Positions 1 to 12,200 of a stretch of 64,000 nt of DNA are shown here, one piece after another. The notes below the pieces were generated by a model. That model searched no databases, was not told where the DNA came from, and saw only the letters and a program-made list of their open reading frames with translations. The stretch is from positions 54,579,001-54,643,000 of the forward strand of contig NC_091260.1 of NCBI RefSeq assembly GCF_042477335.2, given 5' to 3'. The stretch comes from Ovis canadensis. Its lineage: Eukaryota > Chordata > Mammalia > Artiodactyla > Bovidae. How positions within the stretch are numbered: position 1 is the stretch's first letter; every line of letters begins with the position of its first letter. Made by a program: the position numbers and the translations under genes.

Positions 1-143
1 ATACTTCAATTAAAAAAAACACCTACCTTGTCAAATAAACAAAAAGCTGCTGAACGTGATGTTTTAGCATGTATTCCGAAAGTATGGCTTTATGTTATTC
101 ATTTGAGCCCTTAAATATATTACCCTTTGCTCTTCTCTTTTAG

Positions 144-204
144 GAAATTCACACAAACGAAAAGGAAGCAACCGAGAAGGAAGTAACTCTTCACTTGTTG
201 CCAG
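144..204 (+). CDS. MTMR12: MTMR12 exon 2 (residues 28-48)
   Basis: The acceptor is ctcttttag at 143 and the donor gtaaca at 205. It encodes [20 protein letters not shown] plus the first base of a Gly codon completed in exon 3. This is the start of the GRAM-domain region. The 143 bases before it are the end of intron 1. Confidence 0.93.
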
Positions 205-3200
205 GTAACAGTCATGTTAGCGTCGCACCTCCTCATGTGCAGTTCAAAGCCAGCAATAAATTATGTCATTTCTAGTAGCACTATATATAAACTCCTTTGT
301 TTTCATCCACACAGTGTGTGACAATAATGAGTTGGACCAGAATATCAAGGTCTTTAGTTCAGTGTCTGCACACCTGGAACTGAATATTACACCATCTGCA
401 AAGAATTTTTGTTTCCTCCTACCCACAGCAAATGAAAATAAAGGCGGGAAATTCTCACCTCTTTGTAAGCAAATGAGGTCTTTTTTCAGGTTGCCTTACT
501 TGGCCCCATCAACTTTTCTGGTCCCTATCTGGAAGATTCTGGTCCCTTCTAGATCCTTACATCCCACCCAGCTGGGGCTTAACCAACTCCCCAACCCTGG
601 GCTGCCAGGGCTTGCTGTTTGTCATCACCGAGGAGACTGGATTGGCTGGATTTTTTTTTTTTTTTGAGATGGAGGAGAGTGACTGTCTATAGCGTAAGTT
701 GAGTTTTAATCATTTCTGAATTCAGAAACAAACTTGGTGGTGTAGGCTCTCCATATATGGGGCTCTCCTGTGAGTTGTGCTTTCAGTTCTCCTGCTTTCT
801 TTTTTTCCATAAGTATTTTTGGGTACGTTTCCCGAAACAATTGAGGCCTCGTTCTGTTTCTTTTAATTTTATTCCCTTTTATTGGGACAGTATGAATATG
901 CACAAGTTTCTGACTGATCCACCTTATTTGATAAACAGAAATCTCTAACTTTAAAAAAAAATGTTTTTAAGTGTCAAAGACTCTTCCCTATAAAAATGGC
1001 CTAAACCTCAATCCATATATCATATTCTGTTTGCTCTTCTTGGGGTACAGATTTGGAAGCTTACTTTTGTCTTCAGCTTAGTGTTACATACATTCTCGCA
1101 TTCCCTGGATTCCTGACGTCTCGTCTCGTTGTACAGCCCAGGTTTCCTAGACTAGATTAAGATCTTTCCCAGCTCATGCCTCATGTGACCTGAGACTCTG
1201 TCTGTCTGTAGTGGCTGACAGGTGTGGCGAGGCCTCGAGTGCCTGAGCATGGACCCGTATGGCTTGCCTGGCCTTGGGACAGGTTCACTATTAAAGCTGT
1301 TCTATTTATTTATTTTTAAAGCCATTTTACACCAGGGGTTGAAAGCATAGAAAGCCTTGCTCACGTGCCTTCTACCTTGAACTCAGCTAAGGCACTTTTT
1401 CTGAGACTGTTTTAAACTCACTTCATTGTTTTCTTCAAGCCTGGTAGTTTGAAGATGCTGACCTCTCTGTAGAGGCTGAGCTGGTGACAGAACCATCTTC
1501 CTGTATTTCTATTGTATTTAACAGCTTGGAAGAGAGAAAAACACAAGGTGAAACATTTTATGTGTCCCTTCATAGTCTTAGTATCTGAAATTCTTCTTTA
1601 TTTTCATATTGAAAGTTAGAATAGATTAATTTTGAGCCAAATGGTAAATTTAAAGACACTGAAGGGAAAATCCAGAGGGAGATTTTAAGACGATGGTTGT
1701 CTGTTAGATGAGGAGAAAATTCCGTTTTTTCTTGTCCCAAAGTATTTACACTTAGGTGTTTTTTGCTTTTTTAAAAAATTTTATACTCAGTTTTTTGTTT
1801 CCCTGTATCCTCCTTTTATTTTTCTGTCCTCACCATCCGGCCCTCATGAGCCTCTCCGCTTCCTGCCTATCCCTAAACCCTCATCTCTTTGACTGGAGAC
1901 GGAAGTTGTCTCTCTCTGTCACCAGGAAATACAGCTCCCGTGCTGCTGGGCGTCTGCAGAGAGAGCAGGAAAGGTGACATAGTGAGAGGAAACACGCTCA
2001 GCGAAGAAAGGGAGGAAACAGGCTTGCTTTCCCACAAACCTCTGACCTCCCTTTTCCTCCCATCCTTGTCTGCGGAGCCAGACCGAGTGCGGTCATGCTG
2101 TACCCCCTGGGCCTGAGGAAGCTGCCTGAGAGCTCCGGACCAGGCACACACCCCGTCCTCTTTCCGGGGTAAGGAATGGCCACTCTCGCAGCAAGGGGAG
2201 CGCGAGAACGACATTCCACAGCTTGCCGGCCAGCCCGTCTGGCGTTGCTCGCTTGGGTACCGCTTCTGCTCGGGTACAGAACGTCTGTTCGGGTTCAAGT
2301 AATAGAAGCACTAAGATCTGTGCCTGCCGGTACAGCCTAGGTCGTTTCTACATCTTTGGACGTGTCCATTATTCGCAGTGAGAAGACAGAAGTGCCCCAT
2401 GTGAAGGTGTATCTGAGTCATTGTGATTCCACTTCTCCGTGGGCCCCACGCTGCTTTGTCCCCCCCTGGGTTTTGTAGCTCCTCTGTGCCATGTCGTGGC
2501 CTGTGTTTGTCTTTACAGGAATAGAGCCAGGGAAGCTTGTACTGCTTGCCTTCTGTATGTTGCTTGAGGACTCTCAGGACACTTTGCTTTGGTTTCCATC
2601 AGGTGAACAGCTGCTGTGTGAAGCCAGCACAGTACTGAAGTGTGTCCAGGAAGATTCCTGTCAGCGTGGAATCTACGGGAGGCTTGTCTGCACAGACTTC
2701 AAGATTGCTTTCTTGGGCGACGATGAATCTGCCCTGGATAATGATGTGCGTGTGAGCTGCACTTGGCTGAGTTTGGGGTAGCACTGCCCCTGTGACCCCG
2801 CTGTCTTTTTCCCCAGCTTCTCAGTAACTTGCCCTTAATGCATGTAAACACAAAGGCCAGAGTCCTTCTCACCGTGATCTGCTCTCCCTCCTTTGGTGGG
2901 AGGACCACTCTGCAGTTCCACCAGTGCCTCCCGTCATGCTGGCGTGCATTGGACCTCATAGGTTGACACCATCAACTTTTTTATTTTCTTTTGTATTTCA
3001 GTGCGGTACATATCACTCAGGGGAATCACAGCTCCCCAAAAACACTAGTTCCCCCTGTTTTCTCTGCACAGAACTCTTCCCCAGATTTAGCAACTAAGTT
3101 CAGTTATGAGACTGGTGCTGAATGCAGCACTTGAGTTTGGGTTTGTGTTTGCTCTGCACTGAGCAGCAGTGTTCTTGTGTAAGACTTGTCCCCCTTAGGA

Positions 3201-6200
3201 AGAGTGAGCAGAGGAGAGAAAAGGAGTGTCCGTGCCGCTCAGAGCACACTGTGTGGTCCCGGAAGCCGGTCAGCCCAGCCATGGCAGCATCTCGCTGCCT
3301 CACAGTGTGGGCCTCTGTGCCGCCCCTGCATTAACAGCCTAGTTCCTAGTCCTGTGCAGAGAGAGCATTTGCAGAAATGCGGATCTCCTGGGGTTTTCTT
3401 CCTGCCCTCTCATAGCTTTGTCACTCACCTATCACTCACCTGCATTTGGGTAGAAAAATCCGAACCTGCCTGCCACCTCCCAGCACCTCTCAGAGCGCGT
3501 GTGCAGCTGCCTGGCCTGTTGGCCTGGGAGCAGCCCAGGACTGACATGTCCTGCCTGGGTTTGAAAACAAGTGTTCACAACATTTCTCACACTTTGCTAC
3601 TTCATTGTCCTTTTCCTCGAGATGTGACATTTCCCTGTTTGTTTAGGGTGTATACCTTTTCATTTATTTTTTCTTTAGTTTTATTGAGATAGAATTGACA
3701 TACAACATTGTAGTGGTTTCAGATGTACAACATGATGAATTTGGGATGCGTATGTATTGTGAAATGATCATCACAATACGTTTAGTTAACATCCGTCTCC
3801 TCACGTAGTTGTACAACTTTTTTCTTGTGGTGAGAACTTTTAAGATCTAGCCTGTTAGCAACTTTCTAATGTACCGTGCAGTGTTACTAACCATAGTCAC
3901 CATGCTGTATGTTACATTTCCAGGACTTATTATTTTATAATATAACCTAAGTCTGTACCTTTTGACCACCTTTGCCCATTTCCCTCACCCGCTCCTCATT
4001 TTTCTTAGTATGCAAGTTGGGAATAGTAATTCATTGTGCCTGTAAATGTCTAACAGTGCTTAGCAAGGAATCACAGTTGTTTCCTTTTGAATTTTTTAGG
4101 AAACGCAGTTTAAGAATAAGGTCATAGGAGAAAATGACATTACTCTCCACTGTGTTGATCAGATTTATGGAGGTGAGTATCTGTGTTCCCCAGGCCTTTG
4201 AATGTATAGCTGGTAATGATGGGTTGGTTTTATTTTTTGGTTTTGTTTTTTATAGTTTATTAAAATTTCTTCACCCATTTATCTTAATCAGTTTTATGGA
4301 TGATAAAACTGAGATGTGAAGTGGCTTATTTGAGGAGGAGCTTATTAGCTGGTGAAGCTTGGACTTGAACGTGAACCTGTTCTTTCTAATACTCCACGGT
4401 GCCATTACAGGCTAGGTGTTGGTCATATGTCAGTGTTAGCCATGCAGGTCTTACTTTAAAGGCTAACCTATAAAAGTCTGTTGTAGCACACCAGCTGTCT
4501 ATTCTGCTGATTACACAAAGCCTCTCTTGGCATCACTTCTCTATTTTGGTAGTCAAGGCTTTGTGAGCAATTATTCGGTAGCTCTTTATGGAGTTCCCAG
4601 CACCAGGATGTCCAAACTCAGGGTCAGGGTCAGGAGGGGCCCTAGCCATAAACCCGGGAGTCGGCTGTCCCAGGTCAGGTCCCTAATGATCTCCCATCTT
4701 TCATAATCTCAGCTTTCAGAGCTGGGTTTTCTGCAGGAGTTGATTCTACTGCCAGTGGCAGGTCCATTTTGGTCTTGTACTTCCTCTGGAGGAGTGAGGA
4801 GCCCTGGCTGTTGCAGAGTCCTAGGCTCCTGCTGGGTGGGACAGGGTGGTGTCCTGCTGGGTGGGACAGGGTGGGCTCCTGCTGGGTGGGACAGGCCCCG
4901 GCTGGGTGGGATGGGGCCGTGCTTATGGTTACTGAGAAGATGACACCTTTCCGCTCACTTTTGAGAGGGCTCCTTGGAAGTTAGCAGTTTACCTTGTTTC
5001 TTTAGCATTAACCTGTCTTATAGCATGATTTCCCTTCTTGATTTCATTGTTTTGTAGTGTTTGATGAGAAAAAGAAGACTCTCTTCGGACAGCTGAAGAA
5101 GTACCCTGAGAAGCTTGTCATCCACTGTAAAGACCTCCGGGTGTTCCACTTCTGTCTGAGGTACACAAAAGAAGAGGAAGTCAAAAGGGTAACTAGTCGC
5201 ATGTGTTTTTAGGTTTTATTTCCCATCAGGTTTTCCCCGCTTACTCAGTTCTTGCTTCCACTGCACGAAGGTTGAGGGGAGCCTTTCACTCTGTAAAGTT
5301 GAAACTGGTTATAACCTCATGTACTTTGATTAGAATTGAGAGATAACTTGGTAGAGCAGGACTGTATTGTCCTGGCACATGGTACGTTTAGTCCTTCGAT
5401 TCATACCATGTTTGTTTCCAGAGCCTTCAGAGGGTGGGAGGTGGGAGACCGGGGTCAGAAGGCAGTCAGGGAGGGGAAGATGGATGGAGCAGCTAGAAGC
5501 AACCCCCTTCCCCGACCCCACCAGCCTTTCCAAAAGCAGCAGCAGCGACCCCCAACTCCCACATGAAGGAGTTGACATCTGGAGGGTCGTGGTTGCATAT
5601 GGAGGGAGGTGGAGGTACATGGTCATGGGCAAAATGAGTCACCGAATAAGCCTGTGCTTTTGGTCACTTACTTAATCTGGTTGCTGCAGCAAATTGAGGT
5701 GTGTAACCGGGTGAACTGGTCACAGTGATTATTTTAAGTTACCAGGTTTCTCTTAAGATACTGAGGGTCTCAGGCTCGCCACTGTCACAGTAGATGCATC
5801 AGGGGAAACCTTTAGCGAGAGGCCAGTTTATCAGTTGGCTTTGGCTACAGTGAGTTATTAGACATTCTTTTTAGATATCCCCTTAATCTTCTTTCAGGTA
5901 GCACGGGAGTTTGGTTAGAATAATAAACATGACCCCAGTATTTGTTCTGAGCAGAAAAAAGTGGTCTAGATACGGAAAATTCCCTAAGAAGCAAGAAACT
6001 TCCATTTGAATGATGATTTTCATCATCTGTCCAAATATACTTTTTGTTTGGAACTTCAAACAAAAAGCATGGTAGATTGAGTTCCTTATCTTCTAGAACG
6101 AAAGAAAGAAAGTGATGTCGCTCAGTCGTGTCCCACTTTTTGCGACTGCATAGACTGTAGCCTGCCAGGCTCCTCCGTCCAGGCAAGGGATTTTCCAGGC

Positions 6201-9200
6201 AAGAACGCTGGAGTGGGTTGCCGTTCCCTTTTCCAGGGGAATCTTCTTGACCCAGGGATTGAAGCTGGGTCTCCTGCATTGCAGACAGACTCCTTACCAT
6301 CAGCCACCATGGGAAGGCTGTCTTCTAGAAGAAGATCCTTAAGGCCATAACACATAGATCAGAATAGCTCAGTGTCTTGATTATTATCTGATATCAGCTT
6401 TACATCTTTAGAAAGACTCCCCTGGTGGCTCAGACGGTAAGGAGTCTGCCTGCAAGGCAGGAGACCCGGGTTCAATCCCTGGGTCGATGGTATCCCCTGG
6501 AGAAGGAAATGGCAACACACTCCAGTATTCTTGCTTGGAGAATTCCATGGACAGAGGAACCTGGCGAGCTACAGTCCATGGTGTTGTAAAGAGTCAGACA
6601 TGACTGAGTGACTTCGCTTTCTTTTACTTTACATTTTTGACATGTCAGATTTTTGGAGTGTCTGAATATGGCACTTAAGTTTTTTTTAGCACTTTGTCTT
6701 TGATAAATTAGATTATGTCTTAAAAATTTCCCTAGAAATTCAAAGCTCTTAAAAAACCTGACAAAATAGTTAGCATTCTGTTTGTGTGGCATTATTCCAA
6801 GAGATAATATCACAGATACAGACCTCAATGAGAGTTAGCATGTTGCTCAGCGGAGCCCATGGGCATTACTGAAAACCTAGACAACTTGGGTCTTGTCTCT
6901 CAGTGTTTACTTGCCAAAAGCATGACTGTATCCATTACTTGGTTCTTTGTAGATTGTCAGTGGCATAATTCATCATACCCAGGCCCCTAAACTGCTTAAA
7001 CGATTGTTTCTGTTTTCCTACGCGACTGCAGCACGAAACAGCCCAGGTAAGCTTTCATCCGCAGTTAGGCAGGACCCTTCCAGTTCCTACCTGCAGCTCA
7101 TGGGAGAAAACCCATCCGTGGGTTTTTTTCCCCATCTTTTCTAGCAATGGGTCACCTCTTACTTGGGTGATTGATTCAAAGTTCTTCTTTTAAAAAAGGT
7201 TTCTGTTTCTTTCCTGTGATCTTTGTTGCTTTAACTTATCTTTTAGGTTTGTTTGCTTTTTGTGAAGGATTATTTGATGGGTTCTTATGAAAGATTAAAA
7301 TCAATAGATTGTCATTGGAAATGTGAGACTATAGAGAAAGAAAATTGAGACAAGTTTAAAATCACCCTTTCTGTCCCTGGGTTCTTTGTTCCACTTTCAT
7401 AGGCTTGATTTCATTTCATAAGACCCTACAAAAATGTCTTGCATTCTAGAAAGTTTTTAAACAGCCAGAACATGCTTTATAGCAAATATTTGGGGATGGG
7501 GAAGGGAACACTTGTACAGAAGAGAGCACATCTGAAAACCAGTTTGGTTCGAAAACTTGAAATTCCGAATGTTTTCCATTTGGTTCCCTGAAAAAGAGAG
7601 CAATCTTTTTAGTAAGAAACTGTGGTCATCTGAACTAGCTATTAATAATGCCCAGTGTTGTACAGTGATTCCACAGATGTTTGTCTTCATCCTTCTCTGG
7701 ATCTTTCCCCTCCGTCTGTTCACTTGCTCTTCCCGTTCCTTTTTTTTTTTTTAATTCCAAATTAGTATTTTAATTTTTTTTCCTTCCAGTTTTACTGAGA
7801 TATAATTGACACAGCATGTATAAGTTTAAGGTGCACAGCATAACGATTTGATTTCCATTGTCATGACATGATGCCCACAGTAATTTTAGTGAACGTTCAT
7901 CATCGTACATCGACATGATATTCAAGAAACAGAAAAATTTTTTCCTTGTGGTCAGAACCCTTAGGATTTACTCTCTTTAACAGCTTCCATACATAAACGC
8001 ACAACAGTGTTAATTGTATTCGTCATGTTGTACATTACGTCCCTATCTGCCCATCACTCTGAACGTGAAGTTGGTGTTGACCAATCCCGTGTGTCATGAG
8101 CTTTTCTTCAGGGACATGACGTGTCCTGCCTGCACATGTCACGCTTTGTGGAATGCAGAGTTGCTTTGTCACCAACTGCTCACTTGGTAAATGTTTCTCG
8201 AATGCTTGCTATGGGTCAGGCACCCTGGAAATATGAACAGGACTAAATCTCTGCCCTCTAAGACATTGAGTCAGGGAATTCCCCAGTGGGCCAATAGTTA
8301 GGACACTGTGCTTCCACTGCAGGGGGCCTGGGTTTAATCCCTGGTTGGGGAGCTAGGATCCTGAACACCACACAGCACAGCCAGAAGAAGAAATAAGCAA
8401 CCAGTCAGAGTGTTGTGTGCTCTGGTGGAAGGGACCAGCCACGCTGGGGAGGGAGGGCTGTCAGAGGGCAAAGGTCGGGCCTGAGCTGCTGGTGGAGATT
8501 GTATCCGAAAGGCACTCAGGAGTGTTTGAGGAAGTGAGACTGGCGTGTGCAGAGATGAAGCTATCTGGGAGAGCAGGCTGCATTTGGGGAACTGTGGTGA
8601 TCTTGAAGAAAAGGTGTGAATTTCCAGGTCTGTCCCTCCTGAGTTCAAATCTTTGTCCAGCTGCCTAGTAGCGTAGACCTTGGGGATGGCGCTTAACTCC
8701 TGAGGCCTCTGTTTTCTCATTTAAAAAACAGTAGTGTTAATGCTTCCCATGAATGTTTTGAAGACTGTAGATTGTTAAATGCACGGCACATAGGGTACAG
8801 TCATTGAGTGAGGGTTAATTGAGAGTGTAACTGCTTATTCAGGGCAGATACTGCCCAGAGAATTACACTGACATGAAAATGTACTCAGCACTACTAGTAG
8901 TCTGAGCCCAAACCTTGTGCCGTCATGTAGTAAGTTCCTGTCTGTGAATGATCTTTTCACGGTAGCAATGCGTGTGCGTGCTGATTAGCTGGGTGCTGGC
9001 TGACAACAGCGTGTTGCAGTATGAGCTGTACAAAATACGACCTCTTTGTTGATTGCTGTACTTCGTATAAACATTTATTGGGTCTACATGTGAAAATCAT
9101 ACTGTTTTTAGGAGCTCTGCCTCTCCCTTGTATCCTGACTCTTGGTCTGGACCAGCACAGGACATATCCCAGCTCCCCAGCAGGTGTCGATCTGTGTGCC

Positions 9201-12200
9201 AAAACCCTTACCTTGACTGACCCTGGCAGTTTCATTACCTTATGGAGATTTTTTTTTTGTGCCAGAATGTCCAGGCTGTGTAGCATCTTGTGTTCTATTC
9301 AAATTCCAGCATCCTTCTCTTCTCCTTCTAGCCTTCTTTTTTTGATAAAGTAAAGGTTATAACTGAGAGGTGCAAGTGGACCAGTTTTTTTGATTGTGTA
9401 GGGGTTTGTAGAAATGGGTGCTTTGCAATCGGAACATCTTTCATTTTTCTCAGGTTTAATAATACACGAATGTACTTTGGCTGAAAGGTCCTAAATGTTT
9501 GTGACCTGGCATTTTAGGAAAGAACTTATCTGTGTTGCTAAGAAAATGACCTAGTATGCTTGAATAGGAATATTGGTATTACTCATGTCTGTGGGGAAGT
9601 TTATTTGCATCTGTTAACCTTATGGGAAATTTATGCTGCCTAGGTTTGAATTCCAGTTCTGCCATTGCCTAGCTGTGTGACCTTGGACGAGTTAATTGAC
9701 CTTTCTGTGCCATGCCTGAATGAAGGAAATAATATTGCCTACCCTGTAGGGTTGTGAGGATTGAGCACATGAAATGTGCTCAGAATAGTGCTTGGCATCC
9801 TAAGTGCTATATAAGCTTCACTACTGTTGTTGTTGTTTTTTTAATCATTGTTTGTATTATCATTCTTTGTACTATGATGTGGTTTTATTAAAAGGAGCAG
9901 GTGGGCATTTAATTTAACACTTTGTTTTCCCCAGAAGGCTTGCTTTTTAAAGATGTGCACAGGTTGGAACGAACTGATCCGTGTGACCACCCAAGGGTGT
10001 TTTGGTGCATGTCACCCTCATCAGGCGGTGCTGTGGGGAGGACCACGGGCACACCTGCTGGGCTGCGTGAGCAGCACTCCTGAGCCCTTGCTCCTTGCAG
10101 GGAGTGGCAGGGTAAGGGGCGAAGTCCCCATCAGCAAGATGTGGCCCTTGGCCTATGGGCCCCGACCCTCGACGTGGCCATCTCCTTCGTTTGTGGCTTT
10201 CAGGAGCCAGGTGTCACACTGAGGACTCCTCTTCTTGGCAAGGAGGCTTTAGACTCAGGAATCTGACATGCTGTTCAAATGAGTTTGCCATCTTATGCAC
10301 ACATGGGTAGGGCTAAAAATATTTTATTATTTTAGCATTTGTGCCAAGCCAGTCTTTTAGTGCTTCACGGGATCTTTTTTATGTTATATAAATTATCTCA
10401 TGGTCAGATGACTGCAGATGGAGCTATAAATTACTTTTGCAAGGAATGGAACGAGAACAGCTCCTTTCCCCTGGTACAAAGAGACAGAGCCTCGCTTATA
10501 ATTTTGGATGAATGACAGAAAGAAAGGAACAAGGTTAGGATGAAGCAGTGAGTTCATTCTGCAGTGATAAAAATGGGCTTTGTGGAGGAACTTGGGGCCC
10601 AAGGAGCCACTTTCACAGCGTTAAAACACCAGGCTTCACAACAAAATTTTACTGTCTTTCTCCATTTGTTTTGTTAGCAACAGACCCCAAGAAGCACGCC
10701 GTAATGTTTGACACACTTCAGGACTGGTGTCGGGAGCTGGAGCGGACCAAAGGCAACATGAAGTACAAGGCAGTGAGTGTCAATGAAGGCTATAAAGTCT
10801 GTGAAAGGTAAGCTCTCGGCACCATGCTTTTCTTTTTGGCGGATTTGTTGAGATTTAATTCACGTGCCTTGCCAGTTCATCCCCGTGATGTGTATCGTGG
10901 TTTTTAGCACATTCACAGGGTTGTGCAACCGGGTGTGCTCAGCTGCTCAGTCAGTCGTGTCTGACTCCATGTGACCCCGTGGACTGTAGCCCACCAGGCC
11001 CCTATGTCCATGGAATCCTCCAGGCAAGAACACTGGAGTGGGTTGCCATGCCCTCCTCCAGCGGATCTTCCCGACCCAGGGATCCAACCTGCGTTTCTCA
11101 CATCTCCTGCAGCCATCACCCTGGTTGATTTGAGAACATTTTCATCATCCCCAGAAACCCCCATATCCCCACCCACCCGCCCCAGCCTTAGGCTGCCGCT
11201 CATCTACTTTCTGTTTCTGTAGGTTTGCCTGTCCTCAGCAGTTCGCGTAAATGGAGCTGTGCAGAATGTGGCCCTCGTGCCTGGCTTCTTTCACTGAACA
11301 CAAATGTTATCACAGCTCATCCATGTCATAGCAGATATCAGAATCTCATTCTTTTATTATTGCTGAATAATATTCCATGGTGTGGATGTGCCGTATTTTA
11401 TTTATCTGTTCATTAGTTGAGGGACATGGAATTGTTTTCACTTTTTGGCTCTTATGAATATGCTGCTGTGAACATGAGTATAAGCTTTCATATGGACGTA
11501 CTTTTAGTTCTCTTGGGTATATTCCTAGGGGTGAAATTGCTGAGTCATATAGTAACTGCACATTTAACCTTAAGAGGAACTGCCAGACTATTTTCCACAG
11601 CCCCTGCACCATTTCTACACTCCTGTCCACAGCAATTGAGGTTCCACTTTCTCCACATAGATCCTGTGCTTTTTTAAGAAACCCTTAAGAGTAATGACAG
11701 TGTATTAGAAGGTAATAAGTGCTTTCCTGGTAGCTCAGGTGGTAAAGAATCTGCCTGCATTTTAGGAGACCTGGGTTTGATCCCTGCATGGGGAAGATCT
11801 TCTGGAGAAGGGAATGGCAAACCACCCCAGTATTCTTGCCTGGAAAATCCCCTGGACAGAGGGCTACAGTCCATGGGGTCACAGGGTCAGACACAACTGA
11901 GTGACTAATACTTTCATTTTCACTTCAAGTGCTATGGAGAAAAAAGTAGATCAGGCGAGGGGCTGGGGCACGCTGGAGGTGTTGGTGGGAGGGTGGGTCA
12001 GGCAGAGGGACAGTGTGGGCAGAGGGCCTGAGGTGGGGTTGAGTCTGGTGGTGTGAGAAGCAGTGAGGGGCCCAGGGGCTGGAGGGGACTGAGCGGCCAG
12101 AGCGGTAGAGGGTGTGATCAGGGAGGAGAGGGCCAGCTGGGTGCTGATGGCTGGAGCAGTTTCCAGAGTTGAGAGGGCAGAGCGGAGGAGCTTGAGCAGA

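Larger units (their letters stand above)
5189..6952 (+). other. MTMR12 intron 5
   Basis: It holds two Bov-tA SINEs in opposite orientation (6099-6320 minus, 6411-6626 plus). Nothing is recognised in 5189-6098 apart from an AGC-rich spot near 5535. Confidence 0.8.
7047..10677 (+). other. MTMR12 intron 6
   Basis: It contains old L1 (7775-8060), CHR-2 (8275-8400) and two MIR copies (8625-8825, 9635-9836). I see nothing in 7047-7774, 8826-9634 or 9837-10677. Confidence 0.75.

Noticed and set aside
3186-3692. 168-codon open frame in intron 3
   Set aside because: It runs from ordinary intron into an old L1; no recognisable domain.
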